Shown piece after piece: positions 14,513 to 22,005 of a DNA stretch of 22,015 bases. Each line of letters begins with the position of its first letter. Position 1 is the stretch's first letter. The stretch is from an uncultured bacterium (GTDB lineage: Bacteria; Bacillota; Limnochordia; DTU080; JAAYLA01): positions 1-22,015 of the forward strand of contig CALKAQ010000138.1 of assembly GCA_937983075.1 (NCBI GenBank), in the 5' to 3' direction. A program made the position numbers and the translations under genes. Below the pieces are notes generated by a model. That model saw only the letters and a program-made list of their open reading frames with translations, had not been told where the DNA came from and ran no database searches.

Positions 14513-15726
14513 CGACGATATACTTGACGACGAACAGCCCGGGGGAAGTGAGTACGTGGCTCCGTCCGACGGTCAAAGCGTTGCTGGCGGGAGCGGGCGG
14601 ACAAGCGCCTGCCCCGGAGGGGATCGTCGTCTTTTTGAATCCGTGTGTCTACGCTACCGGCAGCGAGGCTCGTGTGGCGCAGGAAATCCCAGGTGTCGAC
14701 ACGGTGATCACTCCGTGGGAAACGGTGCGGTTCGCGCTTTTGGGGCGGCGCCCCCAAGCGCTCCGTCGGCGGAACCACAAAAAGGGGGCGCTGCTGCATC
14801 TCGGCGGCGAGATCACGTTGTCGGCGTGGTTGGCGCGCCGGCTCAACGTGCCTGCGTTTCTTTATACCGAAGGCTTTGTCAACAGCGTGTCGGCGTTTCA
14901 GCGCATCTTCGTGCCGCATCAGCGGGCTGCGGACAAGGCGGCTCGCTGCGGTGCGCCTCCTGAGCGTGTCGAAATCATCGGCAACTTGATGGTCGATGCG
15001 ATTGACACGCCATGGTCAAGCCCATCGCAAGCGCTGCGTCATTTGGGCTTGTCCGTTGGGCCTCCCACAGTGGCTGTGCTGCCGGGCAGCCGCCTTCACG
15101 AGTGGGAAATCGCACTGCCTTTTTTTGCGGCGGTCATCCGTGAGCTGCGCCGGCGCATCCCCGACATGCAGGCGATCATCGCCGTGTCGGCTTTTGCCGG
15201 GGAGCTGCGTGCGACGTGGTTCCCCGGCGGGGAATTGCAACGCTGGGTGACGGTTGAAGGTGAGCGCATGCTGGCGGTGAACGACCAAACGGCAGCTGCC
15301 GTATTTGCCGCCGACCTCGTGTTGACGCTGCCGGGCAGCAACACTGTGGAAATCGCCGCGCTCGGGCGGCCCATGATCGTCGCCGCACCGCTGCACCGGC
15401 CGGAACTGATTCCGCTCGACGGCTTGCCGGGATTGATCGGCTCGATTCCATTGATCGGCAAACCGCTCAAACGGGCGGCCGTTTTGCGTTTCAGTCAGCG
15501 CGTTCCTTTTATCGCCTTGCCCAACGCTTGGGCCGGCCGCCAAATTGCGCCGGAGCTGCGGGGAGAAGATTTACAGCCTTGGGATGTTACGACGGTTGCA
15601 TACGATCTCCTGATGCAGGATGATGTAAGAGAGAGGATGGGAATTGAATTAAAATCGGTGGTGGGCAGCGCGGGCGCATCGCAGCGCATTGCGGCCGCTC
15701 TTTTGCGCGCAGTGTCCCCGCCGTGA
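14509..15726 (+). CDS. Lipid-A-disaccharide synthase-related glycosyltransferase (LpxB paralogue)
   Basis: The 405-residue product has a GT-B fold like LpxB but is clearly different. It opens TIYLTTNSPGEVSTWLRPTV and lacks the SAGEASGD motif. It has LLHLGGE, then the LPGSRLHEWE loop matching LpxB's LPGSRKQE, and a late LTLPGSNTVEIAALGRPMIV matching the SGTATLEAA nucleotide-sugar region. Cyanobacteria and some diderm Firmicutes carry such a related protein; its acceptor is not established to my knowledge. The start at ATG 14509 overlaps the lpxB stop (ATGA), with GGAGG seven bases upstream. Being coupled to lpxB and next to msbA suggests a sugar transfer in lipid A or core assembly, but it could also be a non-catalytic partner. 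Confidence 0.85.
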   Translation: MTTIYLTTNSPGEVSTWLRPTVKALLAGAGGQAPAPEGIVVFLNPCVYATGSEARVAQEIPGVDTVITPWETVRFALLGRRPQALRRRNHKKGALLHLGGEITLSAWLARRLNVPAFLYTEGFVNSVSAFQRIFVPHQRAADKAARCGAPPERVEIIGNLMVDAIDTPWSSPSQALRHLGLSVGPPTVAVLPGSRLHEWEIALPFFAAVIRELRRRIPDMQAIIAVSAFAGELRATWFPGGELQRWVTVEGERMLAVNDQTAAAVFAADLVLTLPGSNTVEIAALGRPMIVAAPLHRPELIPLDGLPGLIGSIPLIGKPLKRAAVLRFSQRVPFIALPNAWAGRQIAPELRGEDLQPWDVTTVAYDLLMQDDVRERMGIELKSVVGSAGASQRIAAALLRAVSPP

Positions 15727-15748
15727 CGAGGGAGTGATTCGAGAAGCG

Positions 15749-17518
15749 ATGGGAAATTTCAATAAGCTGCGTCCCATGCTGCAGCTGTTGAAACCGTACA
15801 AAGGCGCCGTATTCGGGGGCCTCTTCTGCATTCTCGTCGTCACCCTCGTCGATTTGGCGTTTCCGCTGTATTTTGGACGCGGCGTGATCGATCAAGCCTT
15901 GCTCGGCGACGGGGATATCAAGCTGCTCGGCCTTTTGGCGTTCGGTGTCGTCGTTTTGATGGCCATTAAAGGTTTGTTCAACTTCGGTCAGGTGTACTTT
16001 GCCGGTTATGTCGGCCAGCGCAGTTTGCACAACTTGCGCTCCCGGCTGTTCAATCATTTGCTGCGCTTGCCGGTTGCTTATTTTGATCGGGAAGGCCGCA
16101 GCGACATCGTATCCAGGGCAACCAACGACATCGCCATCATTCAAAACGCGCTCAGCGCGGGCATTGCCGACATCATTCAACAAGGCTTGACGTTGATCGG
16201 CATCATCGTGCTCATTGTGTTTTTAAATTGGAAGTTGGCACTCGTTTCGTTGATTGTTTTGCCGTTGGTTGCATGGGCGGTTTCGACATTCGGCAACCGA
16301 ATTCGCAAGCAGACGCATCAGTTGAACGACCGCATCGCCAGCCTCACGACGCTGCTGAGCGAATCGCTCGCCGGCATACGCGTTGTCAAAGCGTTTACGA
16401 TGGAAGCGAGCCGTGGCGAAAAATTCACCCGAGAAAACGAACGCGGTTTTCAGGCGAGCATGAAGTCGCTCAAGGCGACGGCGACCATGCGGCCCATTGT
16501 CGAAATCATTGTCGTTGTCGGCATGGTCATGATCGTGCTGGTCGGCGGCATCGAAGTCGTTGAAGGCAGGCTTTCGTTGGGGGATTTGGTGGCGTTTATG
16601 GCGCTGGCCGGCATGGCGACGCATCCGGTCGGTCTGCTGACTCGCAGTGCGTCTTTGCTGCAGCAGGCCGTGGCGGCCGGTGAGCGGGTTTTCGCCGTGC
16701 TCGCCGAGGAGCCTGAAGCGTCGGATGCACCGGGCAGCCGACCGTTGCCGCGGATCCGCGGTCACATCGCTTTTCGCAACGTGACGTTTGCGTATGATAG
16801 AGAAGCGGGCGACGTCTTAAAAGGCATCAATCTTGAAATTCAGCCGGGCGAAACGGTTGCCCTGGTCGGCCCCAGCGGGGCGGGAAAAAGCACGTTGGCC
16901 GCTTTGATTCCCCGCTTTTATCAGCCGACCGGCGGCACCATCGAAATCGACGGGCATGACATCAGCCAGGTGACGCTGGAGTCGCTGCGGCGCCAAATCG
17001 GACTGGTGCCGCAAGACACCGTGCTTTTTGCCGGTACGGTGCGCGAAAACATTTTGGCCGGCCGCAGCGGATATACCGACGAGGACATCGAACGAGCGGC
17101 CCGCCAGGCTCATGCACACGAGTTCATTCAGCAGCTGCCGCAAGGGTACGACACCGTGTTGGGCGAATCCGGCACGTCACTCTCCGGCGGACAACGGCAG
17201 CGGCTCGCCATCGCCCGGGCTCTTTTGGGGGATCCGCGCATTTTGATTTTCGACGAGGCGACGTCGAACCTCGATCCGGAGTCGGAGCAGCTGATTCAAG
17301 AGGCGTTTTTGCGTTCGAAAGCGGGACGCACCGCCGTCGTCATCGCTCACCGGGCGGCGACGATTCGGCTGGCCGACCGCGTGGTCGTGCTCGATCAGGG
17401 GCGGATCGTCCAAGACGGCCGACATGCCGAGCTCATTGCCGTTCCGGGCTTGTACCGGCGGCTGTTTGCAGAAATGGAAACGGAAGCCGATTGGGCGCAG
17501 GAGGCGGTTTCCGGCTAG
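15749..17518 (+). CDS. msbA: Lipid A export ATP-binding/permease protein MsbA
   Basis: This half-size ABC exporter is expected to flip core lipid A from the inner to the outer leaflet of the inner membrane. The 589-residue product has a six-segment membrane domain (about 1-310) with exporter landmarks such as LLRLPVAYFDREGRSDIVSR and GIRVVKAFTMEA. The ATPase domain follows, with Walker A GPSGAGKST (374-382), signature LSGGQRQR (from about 478), Walker B ILIFDEATSNLDP, and H-loop in IAHRAATI. ATG 15749 is preceded by GAGGGA and GAGAAG. MsbA cannot be told from other lipid exporters by sequence alone, but its place between lpxB2 and lptB makes it the best call. Confidence 0.9.
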   Translation: MGNFNKLRPMLQLLKPYKGAVFGGLFCILVVTLVDLAFPLYFGRGVIDQALLGDGDIKLLGLLAFGVVVLMAIKGLFNFGQVYFAGYVGQRSLHNLRSRLFNHLLRLPVAYFDREGRSDIVSRATNDIAIIQNALSAGIADIIQQGLTLIGIIVLIVFLNWKLALVSLIVLPLVAWAVSTFGNRIRKQTHQLNDRIASLTTLLSESLAGIRVVKAFTMEASRGEKFTRENERGFQASMKSLKATATMRPIVEIIVVVGMVMIVLVGGIEVVEGRLSLGDLVAFMALAGMATHPVGLLTRSASLLQQAVAAGERVFAVLAEEPEASDAPGSRPLPRIRGHIAFRNVTFAYDREAGDVLKGINLEIQPGETVALVGPSGAGKSTLAALIPRFYQPTGGTIEIDGHDISQVTLESLRRQIGLVPQDTVLFAGTVRENILAGRSGYTDEDIERAARQAHAHEFIQQLPQGYDTVLGESGTSLSGGQRQRLAIARALLGDPRILIFDEATSNLDPESEQLIQEAFLRSKAGRTAVVIAHRAATIRLADRVVVLDQGRIVQDGRHAELIAVPGLYRRLFAEMETEADWAQEAVSG

Positions 17519-17532
17519 GCAAAAATACGGTG

Positions 17533-17557
17533 GAGAAACTGGGGCTCCCAGTCTCCC
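17533..17557 (+). terminator. Weak hairpin in the msbA-lptB gap
   Basis: GGAGA (17533-17537) and CTGGG (17540-17544) can pair with CCCAG (17548-17552) and TCTCC (17553-17557), with an AA bulge and a GCT loop. There is no T-tract. It lies 15 bases past the msbA stop in the longest gap of the lpx operon (179 bases). That gap also holds a poor promoter-like pair (TTGCTG at 17582, TATACG at 17606). Confidence 0.25.
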
Positions 17558-17697
17558 CAAGCATTTCAAGCAGGCGCCGCCTTGCTGCGGAGCGAATGTT
17601 TCAAGTATACGCCGCGAGATCGACCCGCTGAAGCACGAGGTGTCGTGCCGGTCAATCGTACACGGTTCACGGACGGTTCGGAGGTTGTGCGGGACGC

Positions 17698-18417
17698 ATG
17701 AGCATTGTGGCAGAAGGCCTAGTGAAAACGTACGGCGGTCGCCGAGTTGTCAATGAAGTATCGCTTCGTGTCGACCGTGGCGAAGTCGTTGGCTTGCTCG
17801 GGCCCAACGGGGCGGGAAAGACGACGACGTTTTACATGATCGTCGGGCTGGAACGTGCCGATGGCGGTCGAATCACCTTGGACGGCAAGGACGTCACTCG
17901 GTGGCCCATGCATCGACGGGCCAGGGCCGGAATCGGATATCTTGCGCAGGAACCGTCCATTTTTCGCAAGCTGACGGTCGAGCAAAATATCGCGGCCGTG
18001 CTCGAAGTGGTCTGCCGCGATCCGGCCGAACGCAAGCGGCGGCTCGAGTCTTTGCTCGAAGAGTTCGACATCGCTCGGGTACGGCATCAAAAAGGATACG
18101 TGCTGTCGGGCGGCGAGCGCAGGCGCGTCGAAATTGCCCGGGCGCTTGCCACACAGCCTTCGTTCATGCTGCTGGACGAACCGTTCGCCGGTGTCGACCC
18201 GATAGCGGTGGCGGACATTCAGGAAATCGTCGCTTATATGAAGTCGAAGAACATCGGTGTACTCATTACCGATCACAGCGTACGCGAGACGTTAGCGATC
18301 ACCGACCGAGCTTATATTTTGCATGAAGGACGCATTTTGGTGTCCGGTCCTTCGCATACGATCGCCAATGACGAACAGGCCCGCCGCTTTTACCTCGGCG
18401 AACGCTTTTCGTTGTGA
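17698..18417 (+). CDS. lptB: LPS export ATPase LptB
   Basis: LptB is the cytoplasmic ATPase of LptB2FG. The 239-residue length matches the family (E. coli 241). It has Walker A GPNGAGKTT (35-43), Q-loop YLAQEPSIFRKLTVEQN (Q84), the LptB-type signature LSGGERRRVEIARAL (136-150), Walker B FMLLDEPFAGVDPI (D160, E161) and ITDHSVRETL with switch H193. The LSGGERRR and DEPFAGVDPI blocks separate LptB from branched-chain amino-acid ATPases. The ATG at 17698 has only a weak purine site, unusual for this operon, and follows the longest intergenic gap, so its expression may be set separately. The second LptF/G permease starts 24 bases later. Confidence 0.95.
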   Translation: MSIVAEGLVKTYGGRRVVNEVSLRVDRGEVVGLLGPNGAGKTTTFYMIVGLERADGGRITLDGKDVTRWPMHRRARAGIGYLAQEPSIFRKLTVEQNIAAVLEVVCRDPAERKRRLESLLEEFDIARVRHQKGYVLSGGERRRVEIARALATQPSFMLLDEPFAGVDPIAVADIQEIVAYMKSKNIGVLITDHSVRETLAITDRAYILHEGRILVSGPSHTIANDEQARRFYLGERFSL

Positions 18418-18441
18418 GGTCGATGCCGTGAGGTACCTTGT

Positions 18442-19530
18442 ATGAAGATCCTTGACCGTTATGTTGCTGCTCAGATGCTCATGCCGTTTTTGTTCGGCGT
18501 CGCCGCTTTCACGTGTTTGTTCGTCAGCAGCGATTTGTTGCGGCTGGCCGGCATGGTCGTCGAGCTGGGAGCTCCGGTAGGGGCGGTGGCGCGGGTCTTT
18601 TTTCTTCAGCTGCCCCAAGTGATCGTCTTGACGCTGCCCATGTCGGTGCTGTTGGCGACGCTGCTCGCCCTCAGTCGGCTTTCGGCGACAAGCGAAATCG
18701 TCGCCATGCGTGCCGGCGGGCTGAGCTTTTGGCGCTACACGGCCCCCATCTTCGTCATTGCCGCTTGCGTCAGCGTGGTGGCGTTCGGGGTCAACGAGTG
18801 GATTGTGCCAAAAAGCAACCTGGAAGCCGAGCGCGTCATGGCCGAAGAGGTACGCGGTCGCCCGCTGCCGTCCACCCAGAACAACTTGCAAATGTGGGGC
18901 CGAGATTCGACGCACGGCGTCTGGACGCTGTACGCCCAGCGGTTCGACAGTCGAGAGCAGATCATGGAAAACCTCGTGTTCACGCGGCTGTCGGGCGGTC
19001 GCCCCGTTGAGACGACGGCGGCGAAGCGGGCTGTCTGGGACAACGACATGTGGTACATGGAAGGTGCCGAGAGCTACCTGTTTGGCGGCGATGCCGGCGT
19101 CATTACGGTTTCGTTCTCTGAGCTGCGCCAGCCGCTCGACATCGGGCAATCGCCCGAGCAAATCGCGTTGCGCAACCGCGATCCCGACCAAATGAGCTTG
19201 GTTGAGTTGCGTGAATACGTCGCTGAACTGCGGGAGCAAGGTGCCGACGTACGCGAACTCGAAGTGCAGCTTCACCTCAAGTATTCGCTCCCGGCGGCGA
19301 GTTTGGTTTTCGCCCTGATTGCCGCTCCGTTGGGGGTGCAGTCGCACCGTTCGTCAACGTCAACGGGCTTCGGCATGAGCATTGTCATCATCTTCATCTA
19401 TTACGTGCTTATGACGGTGGGCACCGCTTTGGGACAGGCAGGCACCATACCGCCGCTTCTCGGCGCTTGGATTCAGAACATCGCAGTAGGAGGCACCGGA
19501 GTGTTTCTCATGATCCGCCAAGGAAGGTAA
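18442..19530 (+). CDS. LptF/LptG family LPS export permease (YjgP/YjgQ), copy 2
   Basis: This is the second YjgP/YjgQ-type permease in the window, 362 residues, with the same layout as the gene at 2324: MKILDRYVAAQMLMPFLFG start, three N-terminal segments, a periplasmic domain of about 150 residues, and three C-terminal segments. The SATSEIVAMRAGGLSFWRY coupling stretch corresponds to RDSELAAMRSAGIPFYRL in copy 1. The periplasmic domain is clearly divergent from copy 1, as F and G are from each other. It is adjacent to lptB and should complete the LptB2FG extractor. The ATG is preceded by GTGAGGT. Confidence 0.93.
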   Translation: MKILDRYVAAQMLMPFLFGVAAFTCLFVSSDLLRLAGMVVELGAPVGAVARVFFLQLPQVIVLTLPMSVLLATLLALSRLSATSEIVAMRAGGLSFWRYTAPIFVIAACVSVVAFGVNEWIVPKSNLEAERVMAEEVRGRPLPSTQNNLQMWGRDSTHGVWTLYAQRFDSREQIMENLVFTRLSGGRPVETTAAKRAVWDNDMWYMEGAESYLFGGDAGVITVSFSELRQPLDIGQSPEQIALRNRDPDQMSLVELREYVAELREQGADVRELEVQLHLKYSLPAASLVFALIAAPLGVQSHRSSTSTGFGMSIVIIFIYYVLMTVGTALGQAGTIPPLLGAWIQNIAVGGTGVFLMIRQGR

Positions 19531-19546
19531 GGGGAGGAACCATGTT

Positions 19547-20752
19547 TTGTACGGGTTCTACCTCATTGCCGTCCTGGTTGTGGTCGGCGGTGTGATAGCT
19601 TATATAGGCGATCAGATTGGTCGTCACATCGGCAGGCGTCGTCTGACGCTGCTTGGACTGCGGCCTCGTCACACTTCGTTTATTGTCACCGTGGTGACGG
19701 GCGTTTGCATTGTCGCCGCTTCCATCGCGACTTTGACGTGGCTGTCGAACGACGTGCGCACAGCTCTCTTTCACATGCGTGAAATTCAAGACGCGTATGC
19801 AGAGAGTTTGGCGGCGTACGAAGAAAGTCGAGCGCAGCTCGAAGAGCTTCGCTACCGCGTCGAGCACCATGAAGAATATCTGCAGGAAATCATCGCGGCA
19901 CGCGATGCTGCGGCCGCCGAAACCAGACGCCTGCAAATTGAAAACGCCATGCTCGAAGACGATCTCGCCCAGGCGCATCACGACCTCGAAAACTGGAAGC
20001 GGCAGGTCACCATTTTGCAGCGGCAGAGTGAAGAGCTCGCTGACGACATTTTGAAGATGGAGGCCACCCGCGACGAGATGCAGCGTCAAATTGCCATGTT
20101 GACGCAGGAACTCGTGCAGCTTGAAGGCCGGATGCGGCAAGGGCAGTTTGCCTTCCTCAAGGATGACATCGTCTATGCGCAAGTGTTCGAAGTGGACGGT
20201 CCCCGTGCTGAGGTAGAAGCCCGCCTGCTGGAATTTCTCGAACGAGCCGATGAGGCTGCAATTGCCCGGGGCGCGATCATCGATGGCAAAAACAGCGCGA
20301 TTGAGCTTGCGGCTGAAGAGCACTTTTTCCAAACGGTCGATGTACTGACCGAAAGCGGGGGACGCTGGGTTGTACGTGCCGTCGCGACCCAAAACACCGT
20401 GGCAGGAGAGCCGCTTTTGATTCACTTTCATTTGTTCCCGGAGACGGAACCGCTTTATCGCCGCGGCGACATCATTGCGGAAAAGGTGATTGACGGCGGC
20501 AAGCGCGACGTCGAAGGGCAAGTGTTGCAGCTGCTCGAGGAAGTCAATCAAATTGTGCTGCAGGAAGGGATGATTACGGGAGAAGACGGCAGTGTCGGTG
20601 AGCTGCCGAGTGAGCAGTTCGTCGATGCGGTCGTGCAGTTGCGCCGCATGGGGGGACCGGCCAAGGTTCAGGTGAGAGCCGCGGTCGACACGTGGATCAC
20701 GCGAGGTCCGCTCAAGGTTTCGATCCAAGTTGAGGGAGCGAATAGCCGATGA
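19547..20752 (+). CDS. DUF3084-type membrane-anchored coiled-coil protein
   Basis: The 401-residue product has two N-terminal membrane segments (about 4-22 and 45-66) separated by an Arg-rich loop (IGRHIGRRRLTLLGLRP). A long coiled coil (about 75-200) follows. The C-terminal half is made of two similar repeats (207-297 and 308-396), each starting DI(V/I) and containing a long helix (EARLLEFLERADEAAIARGA; EGQVLQLLEEVNQIVLQEGM) and a closing beta strand. This matches DUF3084 proteins known from cyanobacteria, deinococci and diderm Firmicutes, whose role is unknown. The frame must begin at TTG 19547: an ATG at 19542, better placed after GGGGAGG, is out of frame and stops soon. Its stop overlaps the next gene as ATGA. 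Context suggests an envelope-spanning or assembly role. Confidence 0.85.
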   Translation: MYGFYLIAVLVVVGGVIAYIGDQIGRHIGRRRLTLLGLRPRHTSFIVTVVTGVCIVAASIATLTWLSNDVRTALFHMREIQDAYAESLAAYEESRAQLEELRYRVEHHEEYLQEIIAARDAAAAETRRLQIENAMLEDDLAQAHHDLENWKRQVTILQRQSEELADDILKMEATRDEMQRQIAMLTQELVQLEGRMRQGQFAFLKDDIVYAQVFEVDGPRAEVEARLLEFLERADEAAIARGAIIDGKNSAIELAAEEHFFQTVDVLTESGGRWVVRAVATQNTVAGEPLLIHFHLFPETEPLYRRGDIIAEKVIDGGKRDVEGQVLQLLEEVNQIVLQEGMITGEDGSVGELPSEQFVDAVVQLRRMGGPAKVQVRAAVDTWITRGPLKVSIQVEGANSR

Positions 20753-21477
20753 GACGACCGAAGAGGAACGGTGGAACAAAGCGGCATATCGTTTGGATTC
20801 GCCGGCTCGCCGGTACTCTTGCGGTCGTGGGCGTTGCGCTGTTGCTTTTTCTTGGGCCGGGAGCCATTTTATCCGAAGGTGAACGGGAACAACCCGGGCT
20901 GATGATCGGCTTGGAGGATGAGCCGCCGACGACCCAGGACAGCACGGAAACGCAGGTGGGAGACGTCGGTGTACAAGGGGAGCCGTCGGAGGAGGCGGCG
21001 CATGAGGACCCCACGTTATCATTCCCCAGCGCTCCGCATGGACCGAGTGTGGAATCCGGTGCGGATTTCGAGCTTTCCACGCCCCGATCCAACGAAGCCG
21101 ATGCCGATTCTACGGCAATCAGCGTCACGTCCGGCATTTCGCCTCGCAGTGAGCGCATCGATCTCGAACAAATTCGCCGGCGCCTGCAGTCGGGTGAAGG
21201 AGCCGATGAACGAGGCGATGACACCCGAAGCGAGCCAGGGTGGGAGCATGAAATTGCGGTCGGCCGTCGGGGATCACTCCGCATCGGCTATGAGCCGGCC
21301 GGCGGCAGTGAAGCGCGAGATCCGCTGAGCGGCACGTTGGAAGCGGAGTTTGTAGTCGATTTGTTCGGCAAGGCATCGGTATCCGCCGGGTATCGCTTTT
21401 TGAACTTCCGCGATCTTGAAGGCAACCAAGAACTGCGTGACGCTCTGGCTCGGGCACAAGTTCAAGTGCGATTTTAA
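20749..21477 (+). CDS. Hypothetical anchored or secreted protein with acidic linker and beta-rich C-terminus
   Basis: No family is recognised. The 242-residue product has a very basic N-terminus (MRRPKRNGGTKRH), one hydrophobic segment (about 21-41, a signal peptide or anchor), and a long, probably disordered region (about 42-165) rich in Glu, Asp, Ser and Pro. A compact C-terminal part (about 168-242) follows with strand-like repeats (HEIAVGRRGSLRIGYEP; EAEFVVDLFGKASVSAGYRF). It ends RAQVQVRF; strand-like spacing and a terminal Phe are typical of proteins folded at the outer membrane, but at about 75 residues it is too short for a usual barrel. The ATG overlaps the DUF3084 stop (ATGA), so the two are coupled. 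It may reach from the inner membrane to the outer membrane; this is inference. Confidence 0.75.
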   Translation: MRRPKRNGGTKRHIVWIRRLAGTLAVVGVALLLFLGPGAILSEGEREQPGLMIGLEDEPPTTQDSTETQVGDVGVQGEPSEEAAHEDPTLSFPSAPHGPSVESGADFELSTPRSNEADADSTAISVTSGISPRSERIDLEQIRRRLQSGEGADERGDDTRSEPGWEHEIAVGRRGSLRIGYEPAGGSEARDPLSGTLEAEFVVDLFGKASVSAGYRFLNFRDLEGNQELRDALARAQVQVRF

Positions 21478-21482
21478 TTTTT

Positions 21483-21505
21483 TGCTGCTCAGGCAGCAGC
21501 TGCCT
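21483..21505 (+). terminator. Overlapping small hairpins after the last operon gene
   Basis: TGCTGC (21483-21488) pairs with GCAGCA (21493-21498). Alternatively AGGCAG (21491-21496) pairs with CTGCCT (21500-21505). The two are mutually exclusive, and neither is followed by a T-tract. They lie 5-28 bases past the stop at 21477 and touch the -35 box of the rnpB promoter. Confidence 0.3.
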
Positions 21506-21506
21506 C

Positions 21507-21536
21507 TTGACAGCAGGCGCGTTTCCATGCGATAAT
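21507..21536 (+). promoter_or_regulatory. Sigma-70-type promoter of rnpB
   Basis: A perfect -35 TTGACA (21507-21512), an 18-base spacer and -10 GATAAT (21531-21536) with an upstream TGC (extended -10). Transcription should start near 21543, about 25 bases before the RNase P P1 helix. The leader contains a small hairpin, GTGCCT/AGGCAC (21542-21559). Confidence 0.85.
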
Positions 21537-21567
21537 GTGCTGTGCCTTGATTGAGGCACGGGCGAAT

Positions 21568-21904
21568 GTGAAAGTATAAAGGATGGTCGCTGGCAAGGCC
21601 GTACGGCTTTGCTAGAGGAAAGTCCGGACTCGGCTGTTTGCTTCGGCAAACAGAAAGTTGATGCCCGCCGAAAGGCGGGGCGGAGCGATCCGACGGATGC
21701 GAGGCAGGCCCTCCGGGTCTGTAGTAGCTATAAAAGGGCCATAGAGACGAGCACTGTTGGCAACAACAGTGGTGGAACGTGGTAACCCCCATCACCGAGC
21801 AACCCAAATTATGGTAGGGGCAGCCCTTCGGGGCCGCTGAAGCTCTGCTTCAGTGAGATAGATGACCATCCGCGACAGAATCCGGCTTACATTTATACTT
21901 TCGC
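21568..21904 (+). ncRNA. rnpB: RNase P RNA (bacterial class A-like)
   Basis: This is the catalytic RNA that removes 5' leaders from tRNA precursors. The universal core is present: GAGGAAAGTCCGGACT at 21615-21630 near the 5' end, and ACAGAATCCGGCTTA at 21875-21889 near the 3' end. The terminal P1 helix is formed by GAAAGTATAAA (21570-21580) and TTTATACTTTC (21892-21902), which fixes the ends to within a few bases. The segment GGTAACCCCCATCACCGAGC and the following CCCAAATTATGG resemble the class A (ancestral) P10/P11 region rather than the Bacillus class B form. It is driven by its own promoter. No terminator separates it from the tRNA 25 bases downstream, so they may be co-transcribed. Confidence 0.96.
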
Positions 21905-21928
21905 AGCAACGCCCACGTACACATGAGT

Positions 21929-22005
21929 GGGTCCGTAGCTCAGTTGGTTAGAGCACCGGACTTTTAATCCGGGTGTCCTGGGTTCGAGTCCCAGCGGACC
22001 CACCA
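21929..22005 (+). tRNA. tRNA-Lys (anticodon UUU)
   Basis: This is a complete cloverleaf: acceptor GGGTCCG (21929-21935) pairs with CGGACCC (21995-22001). The D arm is GCTCAGTTGGTTAGAGC. The anticodon stem is CCGGA/TCCGG with loop CTTTTAA, putting TTT at 21963-21965. The T arm is CTGGGTTCGAGTCCCAG, then discriminator A and an encoded CCA (22003-22005). It reads AAA and AAG lysine codons. Confidence 0.98.

Noticed and set aside
19508..21022. Minus-strand frame of 504 codons
   Set aside because: It lies antisense to the DUF3084 gene and its neighbour, both of which have convincing domain structure. The translation has no recognisable motif and reflects GC-skewed codon use on the other strand.
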